A stretch of DNA of 64,000 nucleotides from Acinetobacter rongchengensis (GTDB taxonomy: Bacteria; Pseudomonadota; Gammaproteobacteria; Pseudomonadales; Moraxellaceae), in assembly GCF_003611475.1 (NCBI RefSeq), contig NZ_RAXT01000006.1, positions 59,847-123,846 on the forward strand. Direction: 5' to 3'. This document shows positions 1-10,111 of the stretch, piece after piece. The translations under genes and the position numbers were made by a program. The notes beneath the pieces are model-generated. The model made no database searches, was not told the DNA's origin, and worked only from the letters and a program-made list of their open reading frames with translations. The stretch's first letter is position 1. The number at the start of each line of letters is the position of its first letter.

Positions 1-1
1 A

Positions 2-88
2 GGAGGCTATCAAAATCTGGAGGATTTGGTTCAACTACATGTACAAACTTTTCAAACTGCACACCAAATTTATTATGCTAATCAATAA
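2..88 (+). CDS. C-terminal end of an unidentified protein (partial)
   Basis: An open frame enters from the left edge and ends at the TAA at 86-88, giving 28 residues that end in HQIYYANQ. The composition is soluble and protein-like, whereas a second frame that stops at 87 is rich in Ser, Thr and Cys and looks unnatural. The gene converges on nadB. Too little is present to name the family. Confidence 0.45.
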   Translation, partial: GGYQNLEDLVQLHVQTFQTAHQIYYANQ

Positions 89-125
89 AAAAATTGAAAT
101 ATCCGATATTTTGTATAGAAAATAA

Positions 126-199
126 AGGCACCTTATACTGTTAAGATACCTTTATTTTGAATGATAAAAACTAAACTTTGGTCGCTAAAATTTAGTTTT
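126..199. terminator. Two AT-rich inverted repeats between convergent genes
   Basis: An AATAAAGG/CCTTTATT pair (about 120-157) is followed by AAAACTAAA/TTTAGTTTT (166-174 and 191-199), which reaches the nadB stop codon. Both lie between the partial plus-strand gene and nadB, where bidirectional termination is expected. The stems are AT-rich, so the call is moderate. Confidence 0.45.
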
Positions 200-1841
200 A
201 AACCCCTTCATTGACCAATGGTGTTTCCACTGCAAAGTTTGGTGGTGTGAGCACAGTTTTCCTTAATTCAGGTGAAAGCTCTGGGTAATCTAAGGTGTAA
301 TGTAAGCCACGTGACTCTTTACGTTGCATGGCACAGCGTACAATCATTTCAGAAACCATGACTAAATTACGTAGTTCAATCAAGTTTTTACTGACATAAT
401 AATCTTGATAATATTCAGTAATTTCTTTTTTAAGCATTTCAATACGATGCAATGCACGTTGTAGGCGTTTAGTCGTTCTGACAATACCGACATAGTTCCA
501 CATGGTTTGACGTAGTTCATCCCAGTTTTGCAAGATCACAACATCTTCATCAGGATTAGAGACTTGAGTTGCGTCCCAGTCAGGTACATTTGGGACGTCA
601 AAATTCGTATTATATTTTGCTTGTATATCTTTTGCAGCGCTCATTCCATATACAAAACACTCTAATAATGAATTGCTTGCCATACGATTTGCGCCGTGTA
701 AACCTGTATAAGAGGTTTCACCAATTGCATATAAGCCTGCTAGATCAGTTTGGCTATTTTCATCTACAACCACGCCACCGCAAGTATAATGTGCTGCAGG
801 AACCACAGGAATCATATCTGTAGTGATATCGATACCGAGTTCGAGTAGGCGAGCATACAATGTTGGAAAGTGTTCTTTGACAAAGTCCGCAGGTTTATGC
901 GTAATGTCTAACCAAACATGACGAATACCTAAGCGTTTGATTTCGAAATCGATTGCACGTGCAACAATGTCACGTGGCGCAAGTTCAGCACGTTCGTCAA
1001 AACGCAGCATGAAACGTTCGCCATTTGGTAAACGTAAATAAGCACCTTCACCACGCATTGCTTCCGTAATTAAGAATGAACGTGCTTGTGGATGATATAA
1101 GCAGGTAGGGTGGAATTGATTAAATTCCATATTGGCCACTCGACAACCTGCACGATAGGCCATCGCAATACCATCCCCAGTCGCAATATCAGGATTCGAA
1201 GTATATAAATACGCTTTCATTGCGCCACCACATGCCAAAGCAGTGAAGGGCGCTAAAAAGGTATGAACTTTTTCATTCACTTCATCAAGCGCATACAGTC
1301 CGACAGCACGATTTGTTGCTGTTTTATCGCCTAATTTATGTGTTGTAATTAAGTCTATGGCAATGAAGTTTTCGAAAATATGAATATTTTGTTTTTCTTG
1401 CGCTTTTTGTACTAGCGTGGTTGAAATGGCTTTTCCAGTTGCATCTGCTGCATGAATGATACGACGCTGAGAATGTCCACCTTCACGTGTTAAATGCAGT
1501 TGCTCATCTTCATCTAGTGTAAATTGCACACCATGATTGAGAAGGAAATCTACGGATGGACGACCACCTTCAACTGTTTGTTTCACCGCATCTAATTCAC
1601 AAAGTTGTGCGCCTGCAATCATTGTGTCATCAATATGCTGTTGAATAGAATCTGTTTCATCAAGTACAGCAGCTACACCACCTTGTGCATAATAAGTACT
1701 TGCATCAGTCAAAGTCGATTTAGCTAAAACAGCAATATTGAAGTGTTCAGGGAGTGATAAAGCTAAACTTAAGCCTGCACCACCACTGCCCACAATAATC
1801 ACATCAAATTGATGTGTTGTGTTTAAATTAGACATGTCCAT
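198..1841 (-). CDS. nadB: L-aspartate oxidase NadB
   Basis: This flavoenzyme oxidises L-aspartate to iminoaspartate, the first step of de novo NAD synthesis; quinolinate synthase NadA, not in this window, uses the product. The 547-residue length is normal. The N-terminus has the FAD-binding [11 protein letters not shown] loop near residue 18, and the succinate dehydrogenase/fumarate reductase-type motifs follow: [10 protein letters not shown], the REGGHS active-site segment, a QFHPTCLY stretch and the C-terminal [20 protein letters not shown] signature. An internal ATG two codons in (1835) could be the true start. The gene is divergent from the HtrA-type protease across about 230 bp. Confidence 0.96.
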   Translation of the reverse strand: MDMSNLNTTHQFDVIIVGSGGAGLSLALSLPEHFNIAVLAKSTLTDASTYYAQGGVAAVLDETDSIQQHIDDTMIAGAQLCELDAVKQTVEGGRPSVDFLLNHGVQFTLDEDEQLHLTREGGHSQRRIIHAADATGKAISTTLVQKAQEKQNIHIFENFIAIDLITTHKLGDKTATNRAVGLYALDEVNEKVHTFLAPFTALACGGAMKAYLYTSNPDIATGDGIAMAYRAGCRVANMEFNQFHPTCLYHPQARSFLITEAMRGEGAYLRLPNGERFMLRFDERAELAPRDIVARAIDFEIKRLGIRHVWLDITHKPADFVKEHFPTLYARLLELGIDITTDMIPVVPAAHYTCGGVVVDENSQTDLAGLYAIGETSYTGLHGANRMASNSLLECFVYGMSAAKDIQAKYNTNFDVPNVPDWDATQVSNPDEDVVILQNWDELRQTMWNYVGIVRTTKRLQRALHRIEMLKKEITEYYQDYYVSKNLIELRNLVMVSEMIVRCAMQRKESRGLHYTLDYPELSPELRKTVLTPPNFAVETPLVNEGV

Positions 1842-2069
1842 CAGCTAATTTGAAAAAAGTCTGCTAATAACACTCTTTTTTTCAGGAAAATACAATAGTC
1901 ACAGGGTTCAGATTTTAGTCTAAATACATCATAAACGCTTGTTTTAAGCTTATATTAAGTAAAGTCTTGTTTTATAAAAAAATGAAAACATATTATTACG
2001 CAAAGATATCAATTAATATGTTACAAACATTTTTCAAGCAAAAAAACATAAGACGTAGGTTCGTGATAA

Positions 2070-3467
2070 ATGAGTAATGGTCTAATACAAAAAGGAATGT
2101 ATGCGGCAGCATTTTCTATCGCTGCAGTCACATCACAAGTACAAGCTTCAACACCAGTTGATTTTTCTAATTTGGTTGAACAAGTTAGTCCTGCTGTTGT
2201 GAGCGTGAATGTTGTTAAAAAATTATCTCAAGAAGAGTTGTTGCAGCAACAAGTCCCTGAGATTCTTAAGCGTTTTTTTGGCAATCAGATCATTATTCCA
2301 CAACAGCGTGCGCCGCAAGAAAAGACGGCTTATGGTAGCGCATTCTTTATCAGTAAAGATGGTTACTTACTCACCAATCATCACGTGGTTGAAGATGCAT
2401 CTAAAGTAACGATTATGTTGAATGATCGTCGTGAAATTGATGCGAAAGTGGTGGGTAGTGATGAACGTACAGATGTCGCTTTGCTGAAAGTTGAAGGCAA
2501 TAATTATCCATCATTGAGTATTGGTAATGTAGACCAACTTAAAGTCGGTCAGCCTGTACTTGCAATTGGTTCACCTTTTGGTTTTGATTATTCAGCATCC
2601 GCAGGGATTGTCAGTGCCAAATCTCGTAATATGATGGGTGAAACATCTGTTCCATTTATCCAAACCGATGTGGCCTTAAACCCAGGTAACTCTGGTGGTC
2701 CACTGTTTAACCAACAAGGGCAAGTGGTTGGTGTAAACTCTCGTATTTTTAGTGGTACGGGAGGCTATATGGGCTTGTCATTCTCTATTCCTATTGATGT
2801 CGCAATGGATGTTGTCGATCAATTGAAAAAGAATGGTAAAGTGTCTCGTTCTTTCCTTGGTATTATGCTACAAGACATTGATCGTAATTTAGCTGAAGCT
2901 TATAAGTTAGATAAACCAGAAGGTTCATTGATTACCCAAGTTACACCTGACTCTCCAGCATCTAAAGCAGGCTTTAGAGCAGGTGATGTGATCATGAAAT
3001 ATAATGGTTCACCTATTTCGCGTACTTCTGAATTATTGAACTATTTAAATCGTACTCAGCCAGGGCAATCTGTTCAGTTAGAGGTTTTACGTGATGACAA
3101 ACCAAAAGTCATTACCGCAACCTTGGCATCTGCTCCTGATGACACACCTGCGAAAAATGATTCAACCACTATAACTAAACCACGTAAAGGGCCAATTTTA
3201 GGGGTGGCTATTCGTGGCCTATCTGAACCTGAAAAGAATAAATTGGGGCTAAAAGGTGGAGTCTTTATTGAAGACGTGACTTCAGGTGGTTTAGCCGCTC
3301 AATCACGTATTATTCCGGGAGATATCATTACCCAAGTGAATAATAAGAAAATCAATACACCAAATGATTTTGTTGAAGCTGTTTCTGAATTGCAAAAAAA
3401 TACAGTTGCTCGTGTAGCTATTGTACGTGAAGGTCAACATGCAATGGTTGGTTTACGTATTCAATAA
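2070..3467 (+). CDS. Do/HtrA-family periplasmic serine protease (DegP/MucD-like)
   Basis: A periplasmic protease-chaperone of envelope quality control. A short signal peptide (about residues 1-26, ending VQA) precedes an S1C trypsin-fold domain with the full triad: His in TNHHVV, Asp in ERTDVALLKV and Ser in NPGNSGGPLF. Two PDZ domains follow (about residues 250-345 and 370-460). The 465-residue length fits DegQ/MucD rather than the longer E. coli DegP. An in-frame TAA directly precedes the ATG, so the start is secure. The gene stands alone, with a strong terminator behind it. Assignment to DegP, DegQ or MucD cannot be settled from sequence. Confidence 0.93.
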   Translation: MSNGLIQKGMYAAAFSIAAVTSQVQASTPVDFSNLVEQVSPAVVSVNVVKKLSQEELLQQQVPEILKRFFGNQIIIPQQRAPQEKTAYGSAFFISKDGYLLTNHHVVEDASKVTIMLNDRREIDAKVVGSDERTDVALLKVEGNNYPSLSIGNVDQLKVGQPVLAIGSPFGFDYSASAGIVSAKSRNMMGETSVPFIQTDVALNPGNSGGPLFNQQGQVVGVNSRIFSGTGGYMGLSFSIPIDVAMDVVDQLKKNGKVSRSFLGIMLQDIDRNLAEAYKLDKPEGSLITQVTPDSPASKAGFRAGDVIMKYNGSPISRTSELLNYLNRTQPGQSVQLEVLRDDKPKVITATLASAPDDTPAKNDSTTITKPRKGPILGVAIRGLSEPEKNKLGLKGGVFIEDVTSGGLAAQSRIIPGDIITQVNNKKINTPNDFVEAVSELQKNTVARVAIVREGQHAMVGLRIQ

Positions 3468-3501
3468 AACACTTGAAAGTTCTCATCTAAAATAGCAAAT
3501 G

Positions 3502-3526
3502 AGCCACTCACGGAGTGGCTTTTTTA
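3502..3526 (+). terminator. Rho-independent terminator of the HtrA-type protease gene
   Basis: GCCACTC and GAGTGGC form a 7-bp stem around ACG, followed by a run of T. It lies 35 bp past the stop codon. Confidence 0.9.
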
Positions 3527-3573
3527 TGTAAAAATAATGCAATTTTAGAGATTGAGTGAAAAGGATAGATCAC

Positions 3574-4011
3574 ATGAGTTCAGTGTTTGATTTAAAAATC
3601 AAAGTAAAACCAGAACATATCGATGTTTTAGGTCATGTGAATAATGTGGTGTATGTACAATGGATGCAAGATGTGGCATCTGCCCATATCGAAGAATTAG
3701 GTGTGGGATTAGAACAATATCTAGAATTGAAACATGCCATGGTAGCGGTTGAACATCATGTTCAATATCGTAAAGCCGCACTGTTAGATGATGAAATCAT
3801 ACTCCGAACATGGTTGTATGATATCAATGCATTATATTCATTTCGTCAATATGCATTTTTCAATGCCAAAGATAATAACTTATTATTTACGGGCAATACC
3901 AAATGGGCATGTATTGAGATTGCTACTGGGCGACCTAAGCGCATGTCTCCGACGTTTATACAAGCCTATCAACCGATTGATGCCACAATAGACCCATTTA
4001 CTTTGGGTTAA
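3574..4011 (+). CDS. Acyl-CoA thioesterase, hotdog fold (4-hydroxybenzoyl-CoA thioesterase/YbgC type)
   Basis: A small cytoplasmic hotdog-fold thioesterase of about 145 residues. The diagnostic stretch is DVLGHVNNVVYVQWMQD near the N-terminus, in which the Asp is the usual active-site acid of this family. The substrate cannot be told from sequence. A GTG at 3556 would add six residues, but AAAGGAT (about 3559-3565) sits at the right distance from the ATG at 3574, so the shorter form is preferred. It is followed by an acetyltransferase gene on the same strand and may share its transcript. Confidence 0.87.
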   Translation: MSSVFDLKIKVKPEHIDVLGHVNNVVYVQWMQDVASAHIEELGVGLEQYLELKHAMVAVEHHVQYRKAALLDDEIILRTWLYDINALYSFRQYAFFNAKDNNLLFTGNTKWACIEIATGRPKRMSPTFIQAYQPIDATIDPFTLG

Positions 4012-4066
4012 ATACCAACAATCTAAAAGTTTGCTGATTGATTATATTGATGTAGATGAGATATCT

Positions 4067-4618
4067 ATGAGCCAGTTGAAATGGATCGAAACTCAGCGTT
4101 TGATTTTAAATGATTTAAAACATGAAGATACTGAGGCCATTTTTTCAATATTTTCAAATGATGCTGTACTTGAGTTTTATGATGTAAAGAAATTTACATC
4201 AGTACATCAGGCTTATGATTTGATTGATAAAATGCATGAGCGCTTTAGAAATCGACAAGGCTATCGTTATGCAATTCGATTGAAATGTGGAAAACTGATC
4301 GGTAGTTTTGGGGTAAATAGACTCATCCAAACTGAGGGGCAACATGGCGTAGTGATTGGGTATGATTTGCATCCTGATTTTTGGCAACAAGGTTATATGT
4401 CAGAAGTTTTGAGCCAAATGCTTTTGGATCTCAAAGAAAATTTATTATTTACTCAGAAAATCAGTTTTGTGGTGGCAGAAGTTTATGCTGAAAATGATAA
4501 ATCGATACAACTTTTACGCAAGTATGGATTTCAACAAGTTGAGTTAAATATCAACGAACAAAGTTGTTTCAATGTAGACATGACATCACGACTTATTTTT
4601 AAACTTTTGCTTGAATGA
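4067..4618 (+). CDS. GNAT-family N-acetyltransferase, RimJ/RimL type
   Basis: A predicted acetyl-CoA-dependent acetyltransferase of 183 residues. It opens with IETQRLILNDLKHEDTEAIF, typical of the RimJ/RimL subgroup, and has the YDLHPDFWQQGYMSEVL acetyl-CoA-binding region and a C-terminal NDKSIQLLRKYGFQ block. The longer reading frame begins with TTG at 4031; the ATG at 4067 matches the usual family N-terminus. The substrate (ribosomal protein, antibiotic or small molecule) is unknown. Confidence 0.85.
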   Translation: MSQLKWIETQRLILNDLKHEDTEAIFSIFSNDAVLEFYDVKKFTSVHQAYDLIDKMHERFRNRQGYRYAIRLKCGKLIGSFGVNRLIQTEGQHGVVIGYDLHPDFWQQGYMSEVLSQMLLDLKENLLFTQKISFVVAEVYAENDKSIQLLRKYGFQQVELNINEQSCFNVDMTSRLIFKLLLE

Positions 4619-4790
4619 GCGATGCCGATTGCGCATAAGTTTATATGTGGTGAATGCTTTCGTTATTCACAACAATATATTTGTTTTTCTATAACCGCAT
4701 TCTGCTATAATCCATCGCAATTTATTTATCAGCTTTTGCTATGTGATCTTAACTTCACACATAGCGCAATTTATATGTTCAAGGTAGCCC

Positions 4791-6608
4791 ATGGCGCAAG
4801 CTAAAAAATCCGTCGATATCAAAAATATACGCAATTTTTCGATCATTGCCCACATCGACCACGGCAAGTCGACACTTGCAGACCGTTTTATTCAAATGTG
4901 TGGCGGATTGCAAGCACGCGAAATGCAAGCGCAAGTCCTTGACTCAATGGATATTGAGCGTGAGCGCGGTATCACCATTAAAGCAGCGTCGGTTACGCTG
5001 TATTACACGCATCCAAATGGTGAAGAGTATCAGTTGAACTTTATTGATACCCCAGGGCACGTCGATTTCTCTTATGAAGTGTCGCGTTCACTAGCAGCCT
5101 GTGAAGGGGCATTGCTGGTGGTTGATGCAGCACAAGGCGTTGAAGCCCAGTCAGTTGCAAACTGTTATACCGCAATTGAGCAAGGTCTTGAGGTTCTTCC
5201 GGTACTCAATAAAATTGATTTACCGCAAGCTGAACCTGAACGTGTTATTCATGAAATTGAAGAAATTATTGGTATTGAAGCGACAGATGCGCCAACGTGT
5301 TCTGCAAAAACAGGACTGGGCGTGGAAGGTGTTTTGGAAACATTGGTGAATGTCATTCCAGCACCGACAGGTGATCGTGATGCGCCATTACAAGCTTTAA
5401 TTGTCGATTCTTGGTTTGATAACTATTTAGGGGTTGTCTCTTTAGTACGTGTTAAACAAGGTCGTGTCCGTAAAGGCGACAAAATGTTAATGAAATCAAC
5501 AGGTCAATCACACATTATCACTTCAGTCGGTATTTTCAATCCTAAACATACTGAAACAGGAATATTGGAAGCCGGCGAAGTTGGTTTCGTTATTGCGGGG
5601 ATTAAAGATATTTTTGGTGCACCAGTGGGTGATACCATTACTTTAGCAACTACCCCAGAGGTTGCTACTTTACCAGGTTTTAAAAAGGTAAAACCTCAGG
5701 TTTATGCAGGCTTATTCCCAATTGATGCAAGTGATTTTGAACCGTTCCGTGATGCATTGCATAAATTGCAAATTAACGATTCAGCATTATTCTTTGAACC
5801 TGAAAGCTCTGACGCATTAGGTTTCGGATTCCGTTGTGGCTTCTTGGGTATGCTACATATGGAAATCGTACAAGAACGTTTAGAACGTGAGTATGATTTA
5901 GATCTGATTAGTTCCGCACCGACTGTAATCTATGAAGCATTAATGAAAAATGGTGAAACGATTTATATCGATAGCCCATCTAAAATGCCTGATGGTTCAA
6001 CCGTTGAAGATTTACGTGAACCGATTGCAGAATGTCACATCCTTGTTCCTCAAGAATATTTGGGTAATGTCATGACATTGTGTATGGAACGCCGTGGTGT
6101 GCAAAAAGATATGAAATTCTTGGGGAACCAAGTATCGGTTACTTTTGAAATCCCGATGGCCGAAGTGGTTATGGATTTCTTTGATCGTTTGAAATCTTGT
6201 TCGCGTGGTTTTGCTTCTTTGGACTATAACTTTGTTCGTTTTGAAAGTTCATCTTTAGTTAAGGTTGATGTATTAATTAATGGTGACAAAGTTGATGCAT
6301 TGGCCATGATTTGTCATCGTAATGATGCACGTCATCGTGGTATTGCTTTGGTTGAGAAAATGAAAGATTTGATTCCACGTCAAATGTTTGATGTTGCAAT
6401 TCAAGCAGCGATTGGCGCTCAAATCATTGCACGCTCAACAGTCAAAGCAATGCGTAAAAACGTATTGGCTAAATGTTATGGCGGTGACGTTTCTCGTAAG
6501 AAGAAGTTGTTAGCCAAACAGAAAGAAGGTAAGAAACGTATGAAGCAAGTGGGTAGTGTTGAAATCCCACAAGAAGCGTTCCTTGCTGTATTGAAAGTAG
6601 AAAGATAA
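4791..6608 (+). CDS. lepA: Elongation factor 4 (LepA)
   Basis: A ribosome-associated translational GTPase that can back-translocate stalled ribosomes. The 605 residues hold the G domain (HIDHGKSTL as G1, DTPGHVDF as G3, NKIDLPQA as G4), EF-G-like domains II, III and V, and the LepA-specific C-terminal domain rich in basic residues ([18 protein letters not shown]). Its ATG follows AAGG by seven bases. lepB starts 18 bp downstream, the widespread lepA-lepB pairing. Confidence 0.98.
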   Translation: MAQAKKSVDIKNIRNFSIIAHIDHGKSTLADRFIQMCGGLQAREMQAQVLDSMDIERERGITIKAASVTLYYTHPNGEEYQLNFIDTPGHVDFSYEVSRSLAACEGALLVVDAAQGVEAQSVANCYTAIEQGLEVLPVLNKIDLPQAEPERVIHEIEEIIGIEATDAPTCSAKTGLGVEGVLETLVNVIPAPTGDRDAPLQALIVDSWFDNYLGVVSLVRVKQGRVRKGDKMLMKSTGQSHIITSVGIFNPKHTETGILEAGEVGFVIAGIKDIFGAPVGDTITLATTPEVATLPGFKKVKPQVYAGLFPIDASDFEPFRDALHKLQINDSALFFEPESSDALGFGFRCGFLGMLHMEIVQERLEREYDLDLISSAPTVIYEALMKNGETIYIDSPSKMPDGSTVEDLREPIAECHILVPQEYLGNVMTLCMERRGVQKDMKFLGNQVSVTFEIPMAEVVMDFFDRLKSCSRGFASLDYNFVRFESSSLVKVDVLINGDKVDALAMICHRNDARHRGIALVEKMKDLIPRQMFDVAIQAAIGAQIIARSTVKAMRKNVLAKCYGGDVSRKKKLLAKQKEGKKRMKQVGSVEIPQEAFLAVLKVER

Positions 6609-6626
6609 TAAGAGGTATCATCGCTC

Positions 6627-7481
6627 ATGGATTTTGATTTTAATTTAATTCTCGTACCAGTAACTCTCGTATTCTTTGGATTATGGTTACTCGATAAGTT
6701 TGTATTAAAACAACGTGCAACCAAAGGTAAAGGGAATGAAAATTTCATTATTTCATGGGCGTATGACTTCTGGCCAGTTTTAGCGATCGTATTGGTATTA
6801 AGATCTTTCTTCTTCGAACCTTTTAATATTCCATCTGATTCTATGGTACCGACTTTAGAAACAGGTGATTATATTTTGGTCAATAAGTTCCAATACGGAA
6901 TCCGTTTACCGATTACCAATACCAAGATTATCGATATTGGTGAACCGCAGCGTGGTGATGTCGCTGTTTTTAGATATCCGAAAAACCCAAAGATTAGTTA
7001 TATCAAACGTATTATTGGTTTGCCTGGTGATCGTATTGAATACAATAAAGGTCAGCTGACAATTAATGGTCAAAATGTGCAGCAGATTCCAACTGAATTT
7101 AGTCGTGAAAAAGATATTTTAGATACACCTAAATCGATTTACTACTATGAGCAAATGGGACAACATAAGCATTTGGTGCGTTTATTGGAAGGTCAAAACA
7201 CCTTGATTGGTGCATTTAATTATGCGCAACAAAAGCAAGACTTGCCGTATGTGGCTACTGCGAATGATCGTTTTGTGAAATCAAATGGTGAAAGCTGGGA
7301 AGTCACTGTTCCTAAAGGACATTATTTTGCAATGGGTGATAACCGTGACCAAAGTGCGGACAGTCGTTTTTGGGGATTTGTACCTGAAGAAAACTTAACA
7401 GGTCATGCAATTTATGTTTGGATGCATAAAGAGCCAGGCTTTAAAATTCCTTCATTTAATCGTAATGGTGCAATCGATTAA
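6627..7481 (+). CDS. lepB: Signal peptidase I (LepB)
   Basis: The membrane-bound leader peptidase that cleaves Sec and Tat signal peptides on the periplasmic face. Two N-terminal membrane segments (about residues 5-22 and 43-62) precede the catalytic Ser in IPSDSMVPTLETGDYI and the catalytic Lys in YIKRIIGLPGDRIE. The C-terminal GDNRDQSADSRFWGFVPEENLTG block is box E. The 284-residue length is ordinary. It is translated from the same transcript as lepA. Confidence 0.97.
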   Translation: MDFDFNLILVPVTLVFFGLWLLDKFVLKQRATKGKGNENFIISWAYDFWPVLAIVLVLRSFFFEPFNIPSDSMVPTLETGDYILVNKFQYGIRLPITNTKIIDIGEPQRGDVAVFRYPKNPKISYIKRIIGLPGDRIEYNKGQLTINGQNVQQIPTEFSREKDILDTPKSIYYYEQMGQHKHLVRLLEGQNTLIGAFNYAQQKQDLPYVATANDRFVKSNGESWEVTVPKGHYFAMGDNRDQSADSRFWGFVPEENLTGHAIYVWMHKEPGFKIPSFNRNGAID

Positions 7482-7508
7482 TTGATTTTGCCCGAATAAA
7501 TAACAAAT

Positions 7509-7538
7509 CAAGGTCAATGAAAATTGGCCTTTATTTTT
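7509..7538 (+). terminator. Terminator after lepB
   Basis: AAGGTCAAT and ATTGGCCTT (one G-T pair) flank a short loop and are followed by TATTTTTAT. It lies in the roughly 300-bp gap between lepB and the DUF4845 gene. The rest of the gap, to 7790, is AT-rich and shows no gene; it presumably holds the promoter of the DUF4845-rnc-era run. Confidence 0.7.
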
Positions 7539-7790
7539 ATCTACAAAAACTATTGATAGACGTTGATTCATAAGAAAAATTAAGTGCAATAAATGATTTA
7601 AACTAGCAAGTTGGGTCACTTTCAAGGATAATAAGCCTAATAAATTTTTTGTGACCTCGTGTTTATGTAGGAATGTAAGAAATTTATAGGCAATTGAAAT
7701 AAATGAAATGGCTGAAACTCTTTTTTGGGTCAAACTTTCATTGTTTCAATTGAAATGAAGGACTATTAATTTCACCTGTTGGATAAAAAA

Positions 7791-8165
7791 ATGCGTAAAA
7801 ATCAACAAGGCACTTCATATATTGGGATTTTATTGGGGATAATAGCATTAGCTTTTATATTGAAAATCACTGTTGCCGTATGGCCTTTATATTGGGATGA
7901 TCACGTAATTGATCAACAAATTGTAGAGCAAATTAAGAATAGCCCTGCAGATATTACACCTTCAAAATTTTCATCAGAGATTGGTAAAAACTTTGATATG
8001 AATAATATCAGAGACATTAAGTTTGATGATATTGCGACGGTTTCTACACAAGATGGTTTACAAGTGACTAAGAAATATGAGGTACGAAAACATTTCATGC
8101 TGAATATCGATATAGTCCTCACTTTCGAGAAGAGTTTTGATAAAAGGTCAGTTGAAAGTAAGTGA
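7791..8165 (+). CDS. DUF4845 single-pass membrane protein
   Basis: A protein of about 124 residues with one N-terminal membrane segment (GTSYIGILLGIIALAFILKITVAVW region) and a small C-terminal domain outside the cytoplasm. DUF4845 proteins usually sit between lepB and rnc in gammaproteobacteria; their role is unknown. A TTG at 7779 adds four residues, but GGATAAAA upstream favours the ATG at 7791. The 3' end overlaps the rnc start by 29 bp, so the two are probably translationally coupled. Confidence 0.85.
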   Translation: MRKNQQGTSYIGILLGIIALAFILKITVAVWPLYWDDHVIDQQIVEQIKNSPADITPSKFSSEIGKNFDMNNIRDIKFDDIATVSTQDGLQVTKKYEVRKHFMLNIDIVLTFEKSFDKRSVESK

Positions 8166-8829
8166 TCCTCGCTTACAAAGCAGAATTGGTTATCAGTTTA
8201 AACAATACGAGTTATTGCAACTTGCGCTGACGCACCGTTCGGTGAGTCACAAATACAACTATGAGCGCCTAGAATTTCTAGGTGACTCATTGTTAGGTAT
8301 GATTATCGCTCACTATCTATACCATGCTTATCCGACTGAAAATGAAGGACGTCTGACGCGTATGCGAGCGACTTTGGTTCGTCAGGAGGCATTGGGTAAA
8401 ATTGCCAATGACTTAAAATTAAGCACCAGTTTAATTTTAAGTACAGGTGAGTTGAAATCAGGCGGTCATCATCGTGAGTCAATATTAGCAGATACTGTAG
8501 AAGCGATTATTGGAGCGATTTATACCGATTGTGAGGATTTACCTTTATTAAGATCAATTGTTTTGAAATGGTATGAGCCGTATTTTGAAAACATTGAACC
8601 AACAGATCAGTTGAAAGATCCAAAATCACGGTTACAAGAATATCTACAAGCGCGTAAAAAACAGCTTCCTATTTATGAGGTTGTAGATATTCAGGGTGAT
8701 GCACCGAATCAACATTTTAAAGTAGAATGTACCATAGATGGCTTGCCTAAAATGATGGGTGAGGGATCGAGTCGCCGCTTTGCAGAACAAGCAGTTGCGG
8801 CGGATTTTTTAAAGCTATTGGAGCAGTAA
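8137..8829 (+). CDS. rnc: Ribonuclease III
   Basis: Double-strand-specific endoribonuclease that processes rRNA precursors and regulates mRNAs. The nuclease domain carries the signature ERLEFLGDSLLG (residues about 43-54) and the second acidic cluster ADTVEAIIGAIY; a C-terminal dsRNA-binding domain (LQEYLQ through GEGSSRRFAEQAVAADFLKLLEQ) follows. No ATG is available near the N-terminus. The TTG at 8137 gives the family-typical seven residues before SDPRL; a second TTG at 8152 is the alternative. It overlaps the preceding DUF4845 gene and precedes era by 5 bp. Confidence 0.96.
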   Translation: MIKGQLKVSDPRLQSRIGYQFKQYELLQLALTHRSVSHKYNYERLEFLGDSLLGMIIAHYLYHAYPTENEGRLTRMRATLVRQEALGKIANDLKLSTSLILSTGELKSGGHHRESILADTVEAIIGAIYTDCEDLPLLRSIVLKWYEPYFENIEPTDQLKDPKSRLQEYLQARKKQLPIYEVVDIQGDAPNQHFKVECTIDGLPKMMGEGSSRRFAEQAVAADFLKLLEQ

Positions 8830-8834
8830 ACTGC

Positions 8835-9863
8835 ATGAATACACATTCCGATCACAATGATGCTGATCACGAGCCGACTGAAAATGGCAATGAGTTAATT
8901 AATCAATTTTTTAGTTCAGAAGGTTATGAAATTCCTTCGGATTATCGTAGTGGTTTTGTAGCGATTGTTGGACGTCCAAATGTGGGTAAATCGACGTTAA
9001 TGAACCATTTATTGGGTCAAAAATTATCGATTACTTCACGTAAACCACAAACGACACGCCATAAAATTATTGGTATTGATAGCCGTGCGAAATCTCAGGC
9101 TGTCTTTGTTGATACGCCGGGAATGCACAAAAAAGAAGTACGTGCGATCAATAAGATGATGAATAAAGCTGCACATTCTGCTTTGCGTGATGTGAATTTA
9201 GTTTTATTTGTGGTCGATGCACAAAAGTGGACGCAGAACGATGATTTAGTTCTTGAGAAACTTAAAAATGCTGAAATGCCAGTGCTTCTGGTGATCAACA
9301 AAATTGATACGCTGGAAAATAAGCGCATGATTTTACCGTTGATTCAAGAGCGTGCAAAATTAATGAACTTTGCAGAAATCGTTCCTGTTTCTGCCCTGCG
9401 TGGTGCGAATCTTGATCATTTGCGTGAAGCAATTGAAAAATATTTGCCATTCCAACCACCACTCTATTCTTTGGAACAGTTGACTGACCGATCTGAACGA
9501 TTCTTAGCAAGTGAAATTATTCGCGAAAAAATCATGCGTCAGTTGGGTGAAGAGTTACCTTATGATTTAACTGTACAAATTGAATCATTTAAAACTGAAG
9601 AAGCGACCATTAATGAAAAAACCGGTCGTCCAAAAGCAGCATGTACTTACATCGATGCAACGATTTTTGTCGATCGTCCAGGGCAAAAGGCTATTGTGAT
9701 TGGTGAAAAAGGTGCTAAGTTGAAGAAAATAGGGATGGATGCTCGTGTCGACATGGAAAAAATGTTCGAACAGAAGATCATGTTAACACTTTGGGTTAAA
9801 GTGAAAGGTGGCTGGTCTGATGATGAGCGTGCGCTAAAAAGCCTAGGTTATAGCGATATTTAA
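8835..9863 (+). CDS. era: GTPase Era
   Basis: Essential GTPase that binds 16S rRNA near its 3' end and helps 30S maturation. The G domain shows GRPNVGKST (G1), DTPGMH (G3) and NKIDTL (G4), and the C-terminus carries the KH domain with GEKGAKLKKIG. The 342-residue length is slightly longer than E. coli Era because of an acidic, His-rich N-terminal extension of about 35 residues. It lies 5 bp after rnc, the usual pairing. Confidence 0.97.
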   Translation: MNTHSDHNDADHEPTENGNELINQFFSSEGYEIPSDYRSGFVAIVGRPNVGKSTLMNHLLGQKLSITSRKPQTTRHKIIGIDSRAKSQAVFVDTPGMHKKEVRAINKMMNKAAHSALRDVNLVLFVVDAQKWTQNDDLVLEKLKNAEMPVLLVINKIDTLENKRMILPLIQERAKLMNFAEIVPVSALRGANLDHLREAIEKYLPFQPPLYSLEQLTDRSERFLASEIIREKIMRQLGEELPYDLTVQIESFKTEEATINEKTGRPKAACTYIDATIFVDRPGQKAIVIGEKGAKLKKIGMDARVDMEKMFEQKIMLTLWVKVKGGWSDDERALKSLGYSDI

Positions 9864-9889
9864 TCATTAAATTAAAAATAGGAACTGTG

Positions 9890-10081
9890 ATGATTCGAGT
9901 GATTTCAATTCTTGCTTGTGTAGTGATGTTGCAAGGCTGTATTACAAAAATTGTGACAGTTCCTGTAAAAGTTGCCTATAAAACCACGAAAGGGGTCGTC
10001 AAGGGTACTGCCGCTGTGGTGGGTGCAGTCATCCCCGATGGTGATGATGAAGAAGAAAAGAAAAAAGACAATGATGATTAA
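9890..10081 (+). CDS. Small lipoprotein (NF038104-like)
   Basis: A 63-residue protein with a signal peptide ending in the lipobox LQGC near residue 17, then a short Val/Lys/Ala-rich segment and a very acidic tail (DGDDEEEKKKDNDD). It is predicted to be acylated and anchored in a cell-envelope membrane. AGGA (9880-9883) favours the ATG at 9890 over the adjacent GTG at 9887. It lies between era and recO in the same direction. Function unknown. Confidence 0.75.
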   Translation: MIRVISILACVVMLQGCITKIVTVPVKVAYKTTKGVVKGTAAVVGAVIPDGDDEEEKKKDNDD

Positions 10082-10111
10082 TCAACAAATCAGTGAATGA
10101 AGCACTGATCA

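Noticed and set aside
4622..4804. 60-codon frame between the GNAT gene and lepA
   Set aside because: It runs into the lepA start in another frame, and its composition is not protein-like; the region is better read as the lepA promoter and leader.
7452..7733. 93-codon minus-strand frame in the lepB-DUF4845 gap
   Set aside because: It overlaps the lepB 3' end and its terminator, and has no ribosome site or recognisable family.
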